A DNA stretch of 64,000 nt from Punica granatum (GCF_007655135.1 NW_022204369.1:26152-90151); one strand, 5' to 3'. Positions 1 to 10,101 are shown, numbered from the stretch's first letter. Made by a program: numbers and translations. The notes: generated from the letters alone by a model not told the origin.

Positions 1-107
1 TGAAATGCACTCGAGACTTTTTTTCTTTCGTTTCTGCGCTCATTTTTGCATTTTTTTTTTCATTAGCTCTACGGAGGAACAAAGTGAAATCGAGCGCAAA
101 GGTTGAC
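1..107 (+). other. Partial 5S spacer at the left edge
   Basis: This is the 3' half of a long spacer whose gene lies outside the window. It holds both T tracts (after CGAGAC and after TTTTGCA), then CATTAGCTCTACGG and the region upstream of copy 1. Confidence 0.95.
80..107 (+). promoter_or_regulatory. 5S upstream promoter region (representative, copy 1)
   Basis: In Arabidopsis, 5S transcription uses a TATA-like box near -28, GC near -12 and C at -1. Here GC sits at -12/-11 (96-97) and C at -1 (107). No TATA-like box is present near -28, where the sequence reads CAAAGTGAAATCG. In most units right of 10 kb, A at -19 is T, giving GAATTC. The same arrangement precedes nearly every copy. Confidence 0.7.
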
Positions 108-227
108 GGGTGCGATCATACCAGCACTAATGCACCGGATCCCATCAGAACTCCGAAGTTAAGCGTGCTTGGGCGAGAGTAGTACTAGGATGGGTGACCT
201 CCTGGGAAGTCCTCGTGTTGCACCCCT
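108..227 (+). rRNA. 5S rRNA gene, copy 1 (reference copy)
   Basis: Encodes 5S rRNA, the small RNA of the large ribosomal subunit, bound in the cell by ribosomal proteins uL5 and uL18 and by TFIIIA. It is transcribed by RNA polymerase III. The 120-nt sequence starts GGGTGCGATCATACC and ends TGTTGCACCCCT. Nt 1-6 pair with 113-118 to form helix I. Box A, the intermediate element and box C are intact. A T5-AA-T9 terminator follows at once. Start and end were set by the helix I pairing and by the known plant 5S termini; some annotations extend the gene by one C. A 220-bp long spacer follows. This copy is the consensus used for comparison in all other entries. Confidence 0.98.
157..204 (+). promoter_or_regulatory. 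Internal control region of 5S gene (representative, copy 1)
   Basis: Gene nt 50-64 (157-171) read AGTTAAGCGTGCTTG, the box A position. Nt 67-72 are CGAGAG, the intermediate element. Nt 80-97 (187-204) read AGGATGGGTGACCTCCTG, box C. Together these are the known TFIIIA binding region of 5S genes. The stretch at nt 65-79 is where insertions cluster in other copies. Confidence 0.9.
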
Positions 228-229
228 CC

Positions 230-245
230 TTTTTAATTTTTTTTT
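230..245 (+). terminator. RNA polymerase III terminator (representative, copy 1)
   Basis: T5-AA-T9 begins 3 nt after the last T of the gene. Four or more T residues suffice for polymerase III release. In other units the first run is T4 or T5 and the second T7 to T10. Copy 180 (about 59696-59703) has a first run of about eight. Confidence 0.88.
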
Positions 246-260
246 GCTGCTCGGGAAACT

Positions 261-274
261 GTCCGACGTTGGAC
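261..274 (+). repeat. Imperfect palindrome in spacer (representative)
   Basis: GTCCGACGTTGGAC pairs with itself except for two positions that would be G-T wobbles in RNA. It recurs in almost every spacer. In the units of copies 15 and 27 it reads GTCCGACGTTGCAC. It is lost in the spacer after copy 77. Confidence 0.75.
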
Positions 275-305
275 GGGAATCCCATCGATACGGTTAATGT
301 TTTGG

Positions 306-313
306 GCACGTGC
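306..313. other. GCACGTGC palindrome with CACGTG core (representative)
   Basis: This perfect 8-bp palindrome lies at the edge of the 31-bp block that short spacers lack, and is kept in short spacers. CACGTG is the plant G-box core, but nothing here shows that it acts as one. Confidence 0.6.
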
Positions 314-447
314 TCACTCGCAAAAGGCGTAAGGTTCGTTGTGAAATGCACTCGAGACTTTTTTTCTTTCGTTTCTGCGCTCATTTTTGCATTTTTTTTT
401 CATTAGCTCTACGGAGGAACAAAGTGAAATCGAGCGCAAAGGTTGAC

Positions 448-567
448 GGGTGCGATCATACCAGCACTAATGCACCGGATCCCATCAGAACTCCGAAGTT
501 AAGCGTGCTTGGGCGAGAGTAGTACTAGGATGGGTGACCTCCTGGGAAGTCCTCGTGTTGCACCCCT
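448..567 (+). rRNA. 5S rRNA gene, copy 2
   Basis: Unaltered 120-nt copy; 221-bp long spacer follows. Confidence 0.97.
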
Positions 568-788
568 CCTTTTTAATTTTTTTTTGCTGCTCGGGAAACT
601 GTCCGACGTTGGACGGGAATCCCATCGATACGGTTAATGTTTTGGGCACGTGCTCACTCGCAAAAGGCGTAAGGTTCGTTGTGAAATGCACTCGAGACTT
701 TTTTTCTTTCGTTTCTGCGCTCATTTTTGCATTTTTTTTTTCATTAGCTCTACGGAGGAACAAAGTGAAATCGAGCGCAAAGGTTGAC

Positions 789-908
789 GGGTGCGATCAT
801 ACCAGCACTAATGCACCGGATCCCATCAGAACTCCGAAGTTAAGCGTGCTTGGGCGAGAGTAGTACTAGGATGGGTGACCTCCTGGGAAGTCCTCGTGTT
901 GCACCCCT
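789..908 (+). rRNA. 5S rRNA gene, copy 3
   Basis: Unaltered 120-nt copy; 220-bp long spacer follows. Confidence 0.97.
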
Positions 909-1128
909 CCTTTTTAATTTTTTTTTGCTGCTCGGGAAACTGTCCGACGTTGGACGGGAATCCCATCGATACGGTTAATGTTTTGGGCACGTGCTCACTC
1001 GCAAAAGGCGTAAGGTTCGTTGTGAAATGCACTCGAGACTTTTTTTCTTTCGTTTCTGCGCTCATTTTTGCATTTTTTTTTCATTAGCTCTACGGAGGAA
1101 CAAAGTGAAATCGAGCGCAAAGGTTGAC

Positions 1129-1248
1129 GGGTGCGATCATACCAGCACTAATGCACCGGATCCCATCAGAACTCCGAAGTTAAGCGTGCTTGGGCGAGAG
1201 TAGTACTAGGATGGGTGACCTCCTGGGAAGTCCTCGTGTTGCACCCCT
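1129..1248 (+). rRNA. 5S rRNA gene, copy 4
   Basis: Unaltered 120-nt copy; 221-bp long spacer follows. Confidence 0.97.
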
Positions 1249-1469
1249 CCTTTTTAATTTTTTTTTGCTGCTCGGGAAACTGTCCGACGTTGGACGGGAA
1301 TCCCATCGATACGGTTAATGTTTTGGGCACGTGCTCACTCGCAAAAGGCGTAAGGTTCGTTGTGAAATGCACTCGAGACTTTTTTTCTTTCGTTTCTGCG
1401 CTCATTTTTGCATTTTTTTTTTCATTAGCTCTACGGAGGAACAAAGTGAAATCGAGCGCAAAGGTTGAC

Positions 1470-1589
1470 GGGTGCGATCATACCAGCACTAATGCACCGG
1501 ATCCCATCAGAACTCCGAAGTTAAGCGTGCTTGGGCGAGAGTAGTACTAGGATGGGTGACCTCCTGGGAAGTCCTCGTGTTGCACCCCT
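1470..1589 (+). rRNA. 5S rRNA gene, copy 5
   Basis: Unaltered 120-nt copy; 221-bp long spacer follows. Confidence 0.97.
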
Positions 1590-1810
1590 CCTTTTTAATT
1601 TTTTTTTGCTGCTCGGGAAACTGTCCGACGTTGGACGGGAATCCCATCGATACGGTTAATGTTTTGGGCACGTGCTCACTCGCAAAAGGCGTAAGGTTCG
1701 TTGTGAAATGCACTCGAGACTTTTTTTCTTTCGTTTCTGCGCTCATTTTTGCATTTTTTTTTTCATTAGCTCTACGGAGGAACAAAGTGAAATCGAGCGC
1801 AAAGGTTGAC

Positions 1811-1930
1811 GGGTGCGATCATACCAGCACTAATGCACCGGATCCCATCAGAACTCCGAAGTTAAGCGTGCTTGGGCGAGAGTAGTACTAGGATGGGTGA
1901 CCTCCTGGGAAGTCCTCGTGTTGCACCCCT
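1811..1930 (+). rRNA. 5S rRNA gene, copy 6
   Basis: Unaltered 120-nt copy; 220-bp long spacer follows. Confidence 0.97.
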
Positions 1931-2150
1931 CCTTTTTAATTTTTTTTTGCTGCTCGGGAAACTGTCCGACGTTGGACGGGAATCCCATCGATACGGTTAA
2001 TGTTTTGGGCACGTGCTCACTCGCAAAAGGCGTAAGGTTCGTTGTGAAATGCACTCGAGACTTTTTTTCTTTCGTTTCTGCGCTCATTTTTGCATTTTTT
2101 TTTCATTAGCTCTACGGAGGAACAAAGTGAAATCGAGCGCAAAGGTTGAC

Positions 2151-2270
2151 GGGTGCGATCATACCAGCACTAATGCACCGGATCCCATCAGAACTCCGAA
2201 GTTAAGCGTGCTTGGGCGAGAGTAGTACTAGGATGGGTGACCTCCTGGGAAGTCCTCGTGTTGCACCCCT
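2151..2270 (+). rRNA. 5S rRNA gene, copy 7
   Basis: Unaltered 120-nt copy. The 220-bp long spacer that follows reads GTGAATCG (one A lost) just before copy 8. Confidence 0.97.
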
Positions 2271-2490
2271 CCTTTTTAATTTTTTTTTGCTGCTCGGGAA
2301 ACTGTCCGACGTTGGACGGGAATCCCATCGATACGGTTAATGTTTTGGGCACGTGCTCACTCGCAAAAGGCGTAAGGTTCGTTGTGAAATGCACTCGAGA
2401 CTTTTTTTCTTTCGTTTCTGCGCTCATTTTTGCATTTTTTTTTTCATTAGCTCTACGGAGGAACAAAGTGAATCGAGCGCAAAGGTTGAC

Positions 2491-2610
2491 GGGTGCGATC
2501 ATACCAGCACTAATGCACCGGATCCCATCAGAACTCCGAAGTTAAGCGTGCTTGGGCGAGAGTAGTACTAGGATGGGTGACCTCCTGGGAAGTCCTCGTG
2601 TTGCACCCCT
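2491..2610 (+). rRNA. 5S rRNA gene, copy 8
   Basis: Unaltered 120-nt copy; 221-bp long spacer follows. Confidence 0.97.
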
Positions 2611-2831
2611 CCTTTTTAATTTTTTTTTGCTGCTCGGGAAACTGTCCGACGTTGGACGGGAATCCCATCGATACGGTTAATGTTTTGGGCACGTGCTCAC
2701 TCGCAAAAGGCGTAAGGTTCGTTGTGAAATGCACTCGAGACTTTTTTTCTTTCGTTTCTGCGCTCATTTTTGCATTTTTTTTTTCATTAGCTCTACGGAG
2801 GAACAAAGTGAAATCGAGCGCAAAGGTTGAC

Positions 2832-2951
2832 GGGTGCGATCATACCAGCACTAATGCACCGGATCCCATCAGAACTCCGAAGTTAAGCGTGCTTGGGCGA
2901 GAGTAGTACTAGGATGGGTGACCTCCTGGGAAGTCCTCGTGTTGCACCCCT
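2832..2951 (+). rRNA. 5S rRNA gene, copy 9
   Basis: Unaltered 120-nt copy; 220-bp long spacer follows. Confidence 0.97.
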
Positions 2952-3171
2952 CCTTTTTAATTTTTTTTTGCTGCTCGGGAAACTGTCCGACGTTGGACGG
3001 GAATCCCATCGATACGGTTAATGTTTTGGGCACGTGCTCACTCGCAAAAGGCGTAAGGTTCGTTGTGAAATGCACTCGAGACTTTTTTTCTTTCGTTTCT
3101 GCGCTCATTTTTGCATTTTTTTTTCATTAGCTCTACGGAGGAACAAAGTGAAATCGAGCGCAAAGGTTGAC

Positions 3172-3291
3172 GGGTGCGATCATACCAGCACTAATGCACC
3201 GGATCCCATCAGAACTCCGAAGTTAAGCGTGCTTGGGCGAGAGTAGTACTAGGATGGGTGACCTCCTGGGAAGTCCTCGTGTTGCACCCCT
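3172..3291 (+). rRNA. 5S rRNA gene, copy 10
   Basis: Unaltered 120-nt copy; 221-bp long spacer follows. Confidence 0.97.
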
Positions 3292-3512
3292 CCTTTTTAA
3301 TTTTTTTTTGCTGCTCGGGAAACTGTCCGACGTTGGACGGGAATCCCATCGATACGGTTAATGTTTTGGGCACGTGCTCACTCGCAAAAGGCGTAAGGTT
3401 CGTTGTGAAATGCACTCGAGACTTTTTTTCTTTCGTTTCTGCGCTCATTTTTGCATTTTTTTTTTCATTAGCTCTACGGAGGAACAAAGTGAAATCGAGC
3501 GCAAAGGTTGAC

Positions 3513-3632
3513 GGGTGCGATCATACCAGCACTAATGCACCGGATCCCATCAGAACTCCGAAGTTAAGCGTGCTTGGGCGAGAGTAGTACTAGGATGGGT
3601 GACCTCCTGGGAAGTCCTCGTGTTGCACCCCT
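3513..3632 (+). rRNA. 5S rRNA gene, copy 11
   Basis: Unaltered 120-nt copy; 220-bp long spacer follows. Confidence 0.97.
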
Positions 3633-3852
3633 CCTTTTTAATTTTTTTTTGCTGCTCGGGAAACTGTCCGACGTTGGACGGGAATCCCATCGATACGGTT
3701 AATGTTTTGGGCACGTGCTCACTCGCAAAAGGCGTAAGGTTCGTTGTGAAATGCACTCGAGACTTTTTTTCTTTCGTTTCTGCGCTCATTTTTGCATTTT
3801 TTTTTCATTAGCTCTACGGAGGAACAAAGTGAAATCGAGCGCAAAGGTTGAC

Positions 3853-3977
3853 GGGTGCGATCATACCAGCACTAATGCACCGGATCCCATCAGAACTCCG
3901 AAGTTAAGCGTGCTTGGGCGAGAGTAGAGTAGTACTAGGATGGGTGACCTCCTGGGAAGTCCTCGTGTTGCACCCCT
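3853..3977 (+). rRNA. 5S rRNA gene variant, copy 12 (+5 nt)
   Basis: 125 nt. GAGTA is duplicated after the intermediate element (GCGAGAGTAGAGTAGTAC), spreading box A and box C apart by 5 nt; possibly inactive. 221-bp long spacer follows. Confidence 0.87.
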
Positions 3978-4198
3978 CCTTTTTAATTTTTTTTTGCTGC
4001 TCGGGAAACTGTCCGACGTTGGACGGGAATCCCATCGATACGGTTAATGTTTTGGGCACGTGCTCACTCGCAAAAGGCGTAAGGTTCGTTGTGAAATGCA
4101 CTCGAGACTTTTTTTCTTTCGTTTCTGCGCTCATTTTTGCATTTTTTTTTTCATTAGCTCTACGGAGGAACAAAGTGAAATCGAGCGCAAAGGTTGAC

Positions 4199-4318
4199 GG
4201 GTGCGATCATACCAGCACTAATGCACCGGATCCCATCAGAACTCCGAAGTTAAGCGTGCTTGGGCGAGAGTAGTACTAGGATGGGTGACCTCCTGGGAAG
4301 TCCTCGTGTTGCACCCCT
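4199..4318 (+). rRNA. 5S rRNA gene, copy 13
   Basis: Unaltered 120-nt copy; 220-bp long spacer follows. Confidence 0.97.
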
Positions 4319-4538
4319 CCTTTTTAATTTTTTTTTGCTGCTCGGGAAACTGTCCGACGTTGGACGGGAATCCCATCGATACGGTTAATGTTTTGGGCAC
4401 GTGCTCACTCGCAAAAGGCGTAAGGTTCGTTGTGAAATGCACTCGAGACTTTTTTTCTTTCGTTTCTGCGCTCATTTTTGCATTTTTTTTTCATTAGCTC
4501 TACGGAGGAACAAAGTGAAATCGAGCGCAAAGGTTGAC

Positions 4539-4658
4539 GGGTGCGATCATACCAGCACTAATGCACCGGATCCCATCAGAACTCCGAAGTTAAGCGTGCT
4601 TGGGCGAGAGTAGTACTAGGATGGGTGACCTCCTGGGAAGTCCTCGTGTTGCACCCCT
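4539..4658 (+). rRNA. 5S rRNA gene, copy 14
   Basis: Unaltered 120-nt copy; 220-bp long spacer follows. Confidence 0.97.
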
Positions 4659-4878
4659 CCTTTTTAATTTTTTTTTGCTGCTCGGGAAACTGTCCGACGT
4701 TGGACGGGAATCCCATCGATACGGTTAATGTTTTGGGCACGTGCTCACTCGCAAAAGGCGTAAGGTTCGTTGTGAAATGCACTCGAGACTTTTTTTCTTT
4801 CGTTTCTGCGCTCATTTTTGCATTTTTTTTTCATTAGCTCTACGGAGGAACAAAGTGAAATCGAGCGCAAAGGTTGAC

Positions 4879-5000
4879 GGGTGCGATCATACCAGCACTA
4901 ATGCACCGGATCCCATCAGAACTCCGAAGTTAAGCGTGCTTGGGCGAGAGAGTAGTACTAGGATGGGTGACCTCCTGGGAAGTCCTCGTGTTGCACCCCT
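4879..5000 (+). rRNA. 5S rRNA gene variant, copy 15 (+2 nt)
   Basis: 122 nt, with one extra GA in GCGAGAGAGTAG. The 220-bp long spacer carries GACGTTGCAC in place of GACGTTGGAC, a change shared with the spacer of copy 27. Confidence 0.88.
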
Positions 5001-5220
5001 CCTTTTTAATTTTTTTTTGCTGCTCGGGAAACTGTCCGACGTTGCACGGGAATCCCATCGATACGGTTAATGTTTTGGGCACGTGCTCACTCGCAAAAGG
5101 CGTAAGGTTCGTTGTGAAATGCACTCGAGACTTTTTTTCTTTCGTTTCTGCGCTCATTTTTGCATTTTTTTTTCATTAGCTCTACGGAGGAACAAAGTGA
5201 AATCGAGCGCAAAGGTTGAC

Positions 5221-5340
5221 GGGTGCGATCATACCAGCACTAATGCACCGGATCCCATCAGAACTCCGAAGTTAAGCGTGCTTGGGCGAGAGTAGTACTA
5301 GGATGGGTGACCTCCTGGGAAGTCCTCGTGTTGCACCCCT
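5221..5340 (+). rRNA. 5S rRNA gene, copy 16
   Basis: Unaltered 120-nt copy; 220-bp long spacer follows. Confidence 0.97.
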
Positions 5341-5560
5341 CCTTTTTAATTTTTTTTTGCTGCTCGGGAAACTGTCCGACGTTGGACGGGAATCCCATCG
5401 ATACGGTTAATGTTTTGGGCACGTGCTCACTCGCAAAAGGCGTAAGGTTCGTTGTGAAATGCACTCGAGACTTTTTTTCTTTCGTTTCTGCGCTCATTTT
5501 TGCATTTTTTTTTCATTAGCTCTACGGAGGAACAAAGTGAAATCGAGCGCAAAGGTTGAC

Positions 5561-5680
5561 GGGTGCGATCATACCAGCACTAATGCACCGGATCCCATCA
5601 GAACTCCGAAGTTAAGCGTGCTTGGGCGAGAGTAGTACTAGGATGGGTGACCTCCTGGGAAGTCCTCGTGTTGCACCCCT
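5561..5680 (+). rRNA. 5S rRNA gene, copy 17
   Basis: Unaltered 120-nt copy; 220-bp long spacer follows. Confidence 0.97.
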
Positions 5681-5900
5681 CCTTTTTAATTTTTTTTTGC
5701 TGCTCGGGAAACTGTCCGACGTTGGACGGGAATCCCATCGATACGGTTAATGTTTTGGGCACGTGCTCACTCGCAAAAGGCGTAAGGTTCGTTGTGAAAT
5801 GCACTCGAGACTTTTTTTCTTTCGTTTCTGCGCTCATTTTTGCATTTTTTTTTCATTAGCTCTACGGAGGAACAAAGTGAAATCGAGCGCAAAGGTTGAC

Positions 5901-6020
5901 GGGTGCGATCATACCAGCACTAATGCACCGGATCCCATCAGAACTCCGAAGTTAAGCGTGCTTGGGCGAGAGTAGTACTAGGATGGGTGACCTCCTGGGA
6001 AGTCCTCGTGTTGCACCCCT
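5901..6020 (+). rRNA. 5S rRNA gene, copy 18
   Basis: Unaltered 120-nt copy; 221-bp long spacer follows. Confidence 0.97.
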
Positions 6021-6241
6021 CCTTTTTAATTTTTTTTTGCTGCTCGGGAAACTGTCCGACGTTGGACGGGAATCCCATCGATACGGTTAATGTTTTGGGC
6101 ACGTGCTCACTCGCAAAAGGCGTAAGGTTCGTTGTGAAATGCACTCGAGACTTTTTTTCTTTCGTTTCTGCGCTCATTTTTGCATTTTTTTTTTCATTAG
6201 CTCTACGGAGGAACAAAGTGAAATCGAGCGCAAAGGTTGAC

Positions 6242-6361
6242 GGGTGCGATCATACCAGCACTAATGCACCGGATCCCATCAGAACTCCGAAGTTAAGCGT
6301 GCTTGGGCGAGAGTAGTACTAGGATGGGTGACCTCCTGGGAAGTCCTCGTGTTGCACCCCT
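6242..6361 (+). rRNA. 5S rRNA gene, copy 19
   Basis: Unaltered 120-nt copy; 220-bp long spacer follows. Confidence 0.97.
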
Positions 6362-6581
6362 CCTTTTTAATTTTTTTTTGCTGCTCGGGAAACTGTCCGA
6401 CGTTGGACGGGAATCCCATCGATACGGTTAATGTTTTGGGCACGTGCTCACTCGCAAAAGGCGTAAGGTTCGTTGTGAAATGCACTCGAGACTTTTTTTC
6501 TTTCGTTTCTGCGCTCATTTTTGCATTTTTTTTTCATTAGCTCTACGGAGGAACAAAGTGAAATCGAGCGCAAAGGTTGAC

Positions 6582-6701
6582 GGGTGCGATCATACCAGCA
6601 CTAATGCACCGGATCCCATCAGAACTCCGAAGTTAAGCGTGCTTGGGCGAGAGTAGTACTAGGATGGGTGACCTCCTGGGAAGTCCTCGTGTTGCACCCC
6701 T
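6582..6701 (+). rRNA. 5S rRNA gene, copy 20
   Basis: Unaltered 120-nt copy; 220-bp long spacer follows. Confidence 0.97.
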
Positions 6702-6921
6702 CCTTTTTAATTTTTTTTTGCTGCTCGGGAAACTGTCCGACGTTGGACGGGAATCCCATCGATACGGTTAATGTTTTGGGCACGTGCTCACTCGCAAAAG
6801 GCGTAAGGTTCGTTGTGAAATGCACTCGAGACTTTTTTTCTTTCGTTTCTGCGCTCATTTTTGCATTTTTTTTTCATTAGCTCTACGGAGGAACAAAGTG
6901 AAATCGAGCGCAAAGGTTGAC

Positions 6922-7041
6922 GGGTGCGATCATACCAGCACTAATGCACCGGATCCCATCAGAACTCCGAAGTTAAGCGTGCTTGGGCGAGAGTAGTACT
7001 AGGATGGGTGACCTCCTGGGAAGTCCTCGTGTTGCACCCCT
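6922..7041 (+). rRNA. 5S rRNA gene, copy 21
   Basis: Unaltered 120-nt copy; 221-bp long spacer follows. Confidence 0.97.
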
Positions 7042-7262
7042 CCTTTTTAATTTTTTTTTGCTGCTCGGGAAACTGTCCGACGTTGGACGGGAATCCCATC
7101 GATACGGTTAATGTTTTGGGCACGTGCTCACTCGCAAAAGGCGTAAGGTTCGTTGTGAAATGCACTCGAGACTTTTTTTCTTTCGTTTCTGCGCTCATTT
7201 TTGCATTTTTTTTTTCATTAGCTCTACGGAGGAACAAAGTGAAATCGAGCGCAAAGGTTGAC

Positions 7263-7382
7263 GGGTGCGATCATACCAGCACTAATGCACCGGATCCCAT
7301 CAGAACTCCGAAGTTAAGCGTGCTTGGGCGAGAGTAGTACTAGGATGGGTGACCTCCTGGGAAGTCCTCGTGTTGCACCCCT
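7263..7382 (+). rRNA. 5S rRNA gene, copy 22
   Basis: Unaltered 120-nt copy; 220-bp long spacer follows. Confidence 0.97.
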
Positions 7383-7602
7383 CCTTTTTAATTTTTTTTT
7401 GCTGCTCGGGAAACTGTCCGACGTTGGACGGGAATCCCATCGATACGGTTAATGTTTTGGGCACGTGCTCACTCGCAAAAGGCGTAAGGTTCGTTGTGAA
7501 ATGCACTCGAGACTTTTTTTCTTTCGTTTCTGCGCTCATTTTTGCATTTTTTTTTCATTAGCTCTACGGAGGAACAAAGTGAAATCGAGCGCAAAGGTTG
7601 AC

Positions 7603-7722
7603 GGGTGCGATCATACCAGCACTAATGCACCGGATCCCATCAGAACTCCGAAGTTAAGCGTGCTTGGGCGAGAGTAGTACTAGGATGGGTGACCTCCTGG
7701 GAAGTCCTCGTGTTGCACCCCT
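7603..7722 (+). rRNA. 5S rRNA gene, copy 23
   Basis: Unaltered 120-nt copy. The 219-bp long spacer has one T fewer after CGAGAC. Confidence 0.97.
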
Positions 7723-7941
7723 CCTTTTTAATTTTTTTTTGCTGCTCGGGAAACTGTCCGACGTTGGACGGGAATCCCATCGATACGGTTAATGTTTTGG
7801 GCACGTGCTCACTCGCAAAAGGCGTAAGGTTCGTTGTGAAATGCACTCGAGACTTTTTTCTTTCGTTTCTGCGCTCATTTTTGCATTTTTTTTTCATTAG
7901 CTCTACGGAGGAACAAAGTGAAATCGAGCGCAAAGGTTGAC

Positions 7942-8061
7942 GGGTGCGATCATACCAGCACTAATGCACCGGATCCCATCAGAACTCCGAAGTTAAGCGT
8001 GCTTGGGCGAGAGTAGTACTAGGATGGGTGACCTCCTGGGAAGTCCTCGTGTTGCACCCCT
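7942..8061 (+). rRNA. 5S rRNA gene, copy 24
   Basis: Unaltered 120-nt copy. The 220-bp long spacer reads GTGAATCG before copy 25, as before copy 8. Confidence 0.97.
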
Positions 8062-8281
8062 CCTTTTTAATTTTTTTTTGCTGCTCGGGAAACTGTCCGA
8101 CGTTGGACGGGAATCCCATCGATACGGTTAATGTTTTGGGCACGTGCTCACTCGCAAAAGGCGTAAGGTTCGTTGTGAAATGCACTCGAGACTTTTTTTC
8201 TTTCGTTTCTGCGCTCATTTTTGCATTTTTTTTTTCATTAGCTCTACGGAGGAACAAAGTGAATCGAGCGCAAAGGTTGAC

Positions 8282-8401
8282 GGGTGCGATCATACCAGCA
8301 CTAATGCACCGGATCCCATCAGAACTCCGAAGTTAAGCGTGCTTGGGCGAGAGTAGTACTAGGATGGGTGACCTCCTGGGAAGTCCTCGTGTTGCACCCC
8401 T
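8282..8401 (+). rRNA. 5S rRNA gene, copy 25
   Basis: Unaltered 120-nt copy. The 221-bp long spacer carries the first CGATACT allele and a TGATTAG in place of TCATTAG. Confidence 0.97.
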
Positions 8402-8622
8402 CCTTTTTAATTTTTTTTTGCTGCTCGGGAAACTGTCCGACGTTGGACGGGAATCCCATCGATACGGTTAATGTTTTGGGCACGTGCTCACTCGCAAAAG
8501 GCGTAAGGTTCGTTGTGAAATGCACTCGATACTTTTTTTCTTTCGTTTCTGCGCTCATTTTTGCATTTTTTTTTTGATTAGCTCTACGGAGGAACAAAGT
8601 GAAATCGAGCGCAAAGGTTGAC

Positions 8623-8742
8623 GGGTGCGATCATACCAGCACTAATGCACCGGATCCCATCAGAACTCCGAAGTTAAGCGTGCTTGGGCGAGAGTAGTAC
8701 TAGGATGGGTGACCTCATCGGAAGTCCTCGTGTTGCACCCCT
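8623..8742 (+). rRNA. 5S rRNA gene variant, copy 26 (box C substitutions)
   Basis: 120 nt with C95A and G97C, so box C ends CCTCATCGG. TFIIIA binding may suffer. The 220-bp long spacer carries the first ATCGTTACGG. Confidence 0.88.
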
Positions 8743-8962
8743 CCTTTTTAATTTTTTTTGCTGCTCGGGAAACTGTCCGACGTTGGACGGGAATCCCATC
8801 GTTACGGTTAATGTTTTGGGCACGTGCTCACTCGCAAAAGGCGTAAGGTTCGTTGTGAAATGCACTCGAGACTTTTTTTCTTTCGTTTCTGCGCTCATTT
8901 TTGCATTTTTTTTTTCATTAGCTCTACGGAGGAACAAAGTGAAATCGAGCGCAAAGGTTGAC

Positions 8963-9082
8963 GGGTGCGATCATACCAGCACTAATGCACCGGATCCCAT
9001 CAGAACTCCGAAGTTAAGCGTGCTTGGGCGAGAGTAGTACTAGGATGGGTGACCTCCTGGGAAGTCCTCGTGTTGCACCCCT
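8963..9082 (+). rRNA. 5S rRNA gene, copy 27
   Basis: Unaltered 120-nt copy. The 219-bp long spacer has GACGTTGCAC, as after copy 15. Confidence 0.97.
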
Positions 9083-9301
9083 CCTTTTTAATTTTTTTTG
9101 CTGCTCGGGAAACTGTCCGACGTTGCACGGGAATCCCATCGATACGGTTAATGTTTTGGGCACGTGCTCACTCGCAAAAGGCGTAAGGTTCGTTGTGAAA
9201 TGCACTCGAGACTTTTTTTCTTTCGTTTCTGCGCTCATTTTTGCATTTTTTTTTCATTAGCTCTACGGAGGAACAAAGTGAAATCGAGCGCAAAGGTTGA
9301 C

Positions 9302-9421
9302 GGGTGCGATCATACCAGCACTAATGCACCGGATCCCATCAGAACTCCGAAGTTAAGCGTGCTTGGGCGAGAGTAGTACTAGGATGGGTGACCTCCTGGG
9401 AAGTCCTCGTGTTGCACCCCT
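9302..9421 (+). rRNA. 5S rRNA gene, copy 28
   Basis: Unaltered 120-nt copy; 220-bp long spacer follows. Confidence 0.97.
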
Positions 9422-9641
9422 CCTTTTTAATTTTTTTTTGCTGCTCGGGAAACTGTCCGACGTTGGACGGGAATCCCATCGATACGGTTAATGTTTTGGG
9501 CACGTGCTCACTCGCAAAAGGCGTAAGGTTCGTTGTGAAATGCACTCGAGACTTTTTTTCTTTCGTTTCTGCGCTCATTTTTGCATTTTTTTTTCATTAG
9601 CTCTACGGAGGAACAAAGTGAAATCGAGCGCAAAGGTTGAC

Positions 9642-9761
9642 GGGTGCGATCATACCAGCACTAATGCACCGGATCCCATCAGAACTCCGAAGTTAAGCGT
9701 GCTTGGGCGAGAGTAGTACTAGGATGGGTGACCTCCTGGGAAGTCCTCGTGTTGCACCCCT
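9642..9761 (+). rRNA. 5S rRNA gene, copy 29
   Basis: Unaltered 120-nt copy. The 220-bp long spacer brings the first GAATTCG upstream allele, ahead of copy 30. Confidence 0.97.
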
Positions 9762-9981
9762 CCTTTTTAATTTTTTTTTGCTGCTCGGGAAACTGTCCGA
9801 CGTTGGACGGGAATCCCATCGTTACGGTTAATGTTTTGGGCACGTGCTCACTCGCAAAAGGCGTAAGGTTCGTTGTGAAATGCACTCGAGACTTTTTTTC
9901 TTTCGTTTCTGCGCTCATTTTTGCATTTTTTTTTCATTAGCTCTACGGAGGAACAAAGTGAATTCGAGCGCAAAGGTTGAC

Positions 9982-10101
9982 GGGTGCGATCATACCAGCA
10001 CTAATGCACCGGATCCCATCAGAACTCCGAAGTTAAGCGTGCTTGGGCGAGAGTAGTACTAGGATGGGTGACCTCCTGGGAAGTCCTCGTGTTGCACCCC
10101 T
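9982..10101 (+). rRNA. 5S rRNA gene, copy 30
   Basis: Unaltered 120-nt copy; 219-bp long spacer follows. Confidence 0.97.

Larger units (their letters stand above)
1..8401 (+). repeat. Array domain A: homogenised units
   Basis: Copies 1-25 differ almost only in the length of a T tract (9 or 10 T) ahead of CATTAGC. Spacer markers are ATCGATACGG, GAAATCG and CGAGACT. Two genes carry small duplications (copies 12 and 15). Two units (before copies 8 and 25) have lost one A in GAAATCG. Confidence 0.93.

Noticed and set aside
261..274. GTCCGACGTTGGAC as a rho-independent-like terminator hairpin
   Set aside because: It lies downstream of the T5-AA-T9 stop that already ends polymerase III transcripts, and it is not followed directly by a T run.
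306..313. G-box CACGTG as a functional RNA polymerase II promoter element
   Set aside because: There is no nearby gene or TATA box, and no evidence beyond the 6-bp match, so it is listed only as a palindrome.
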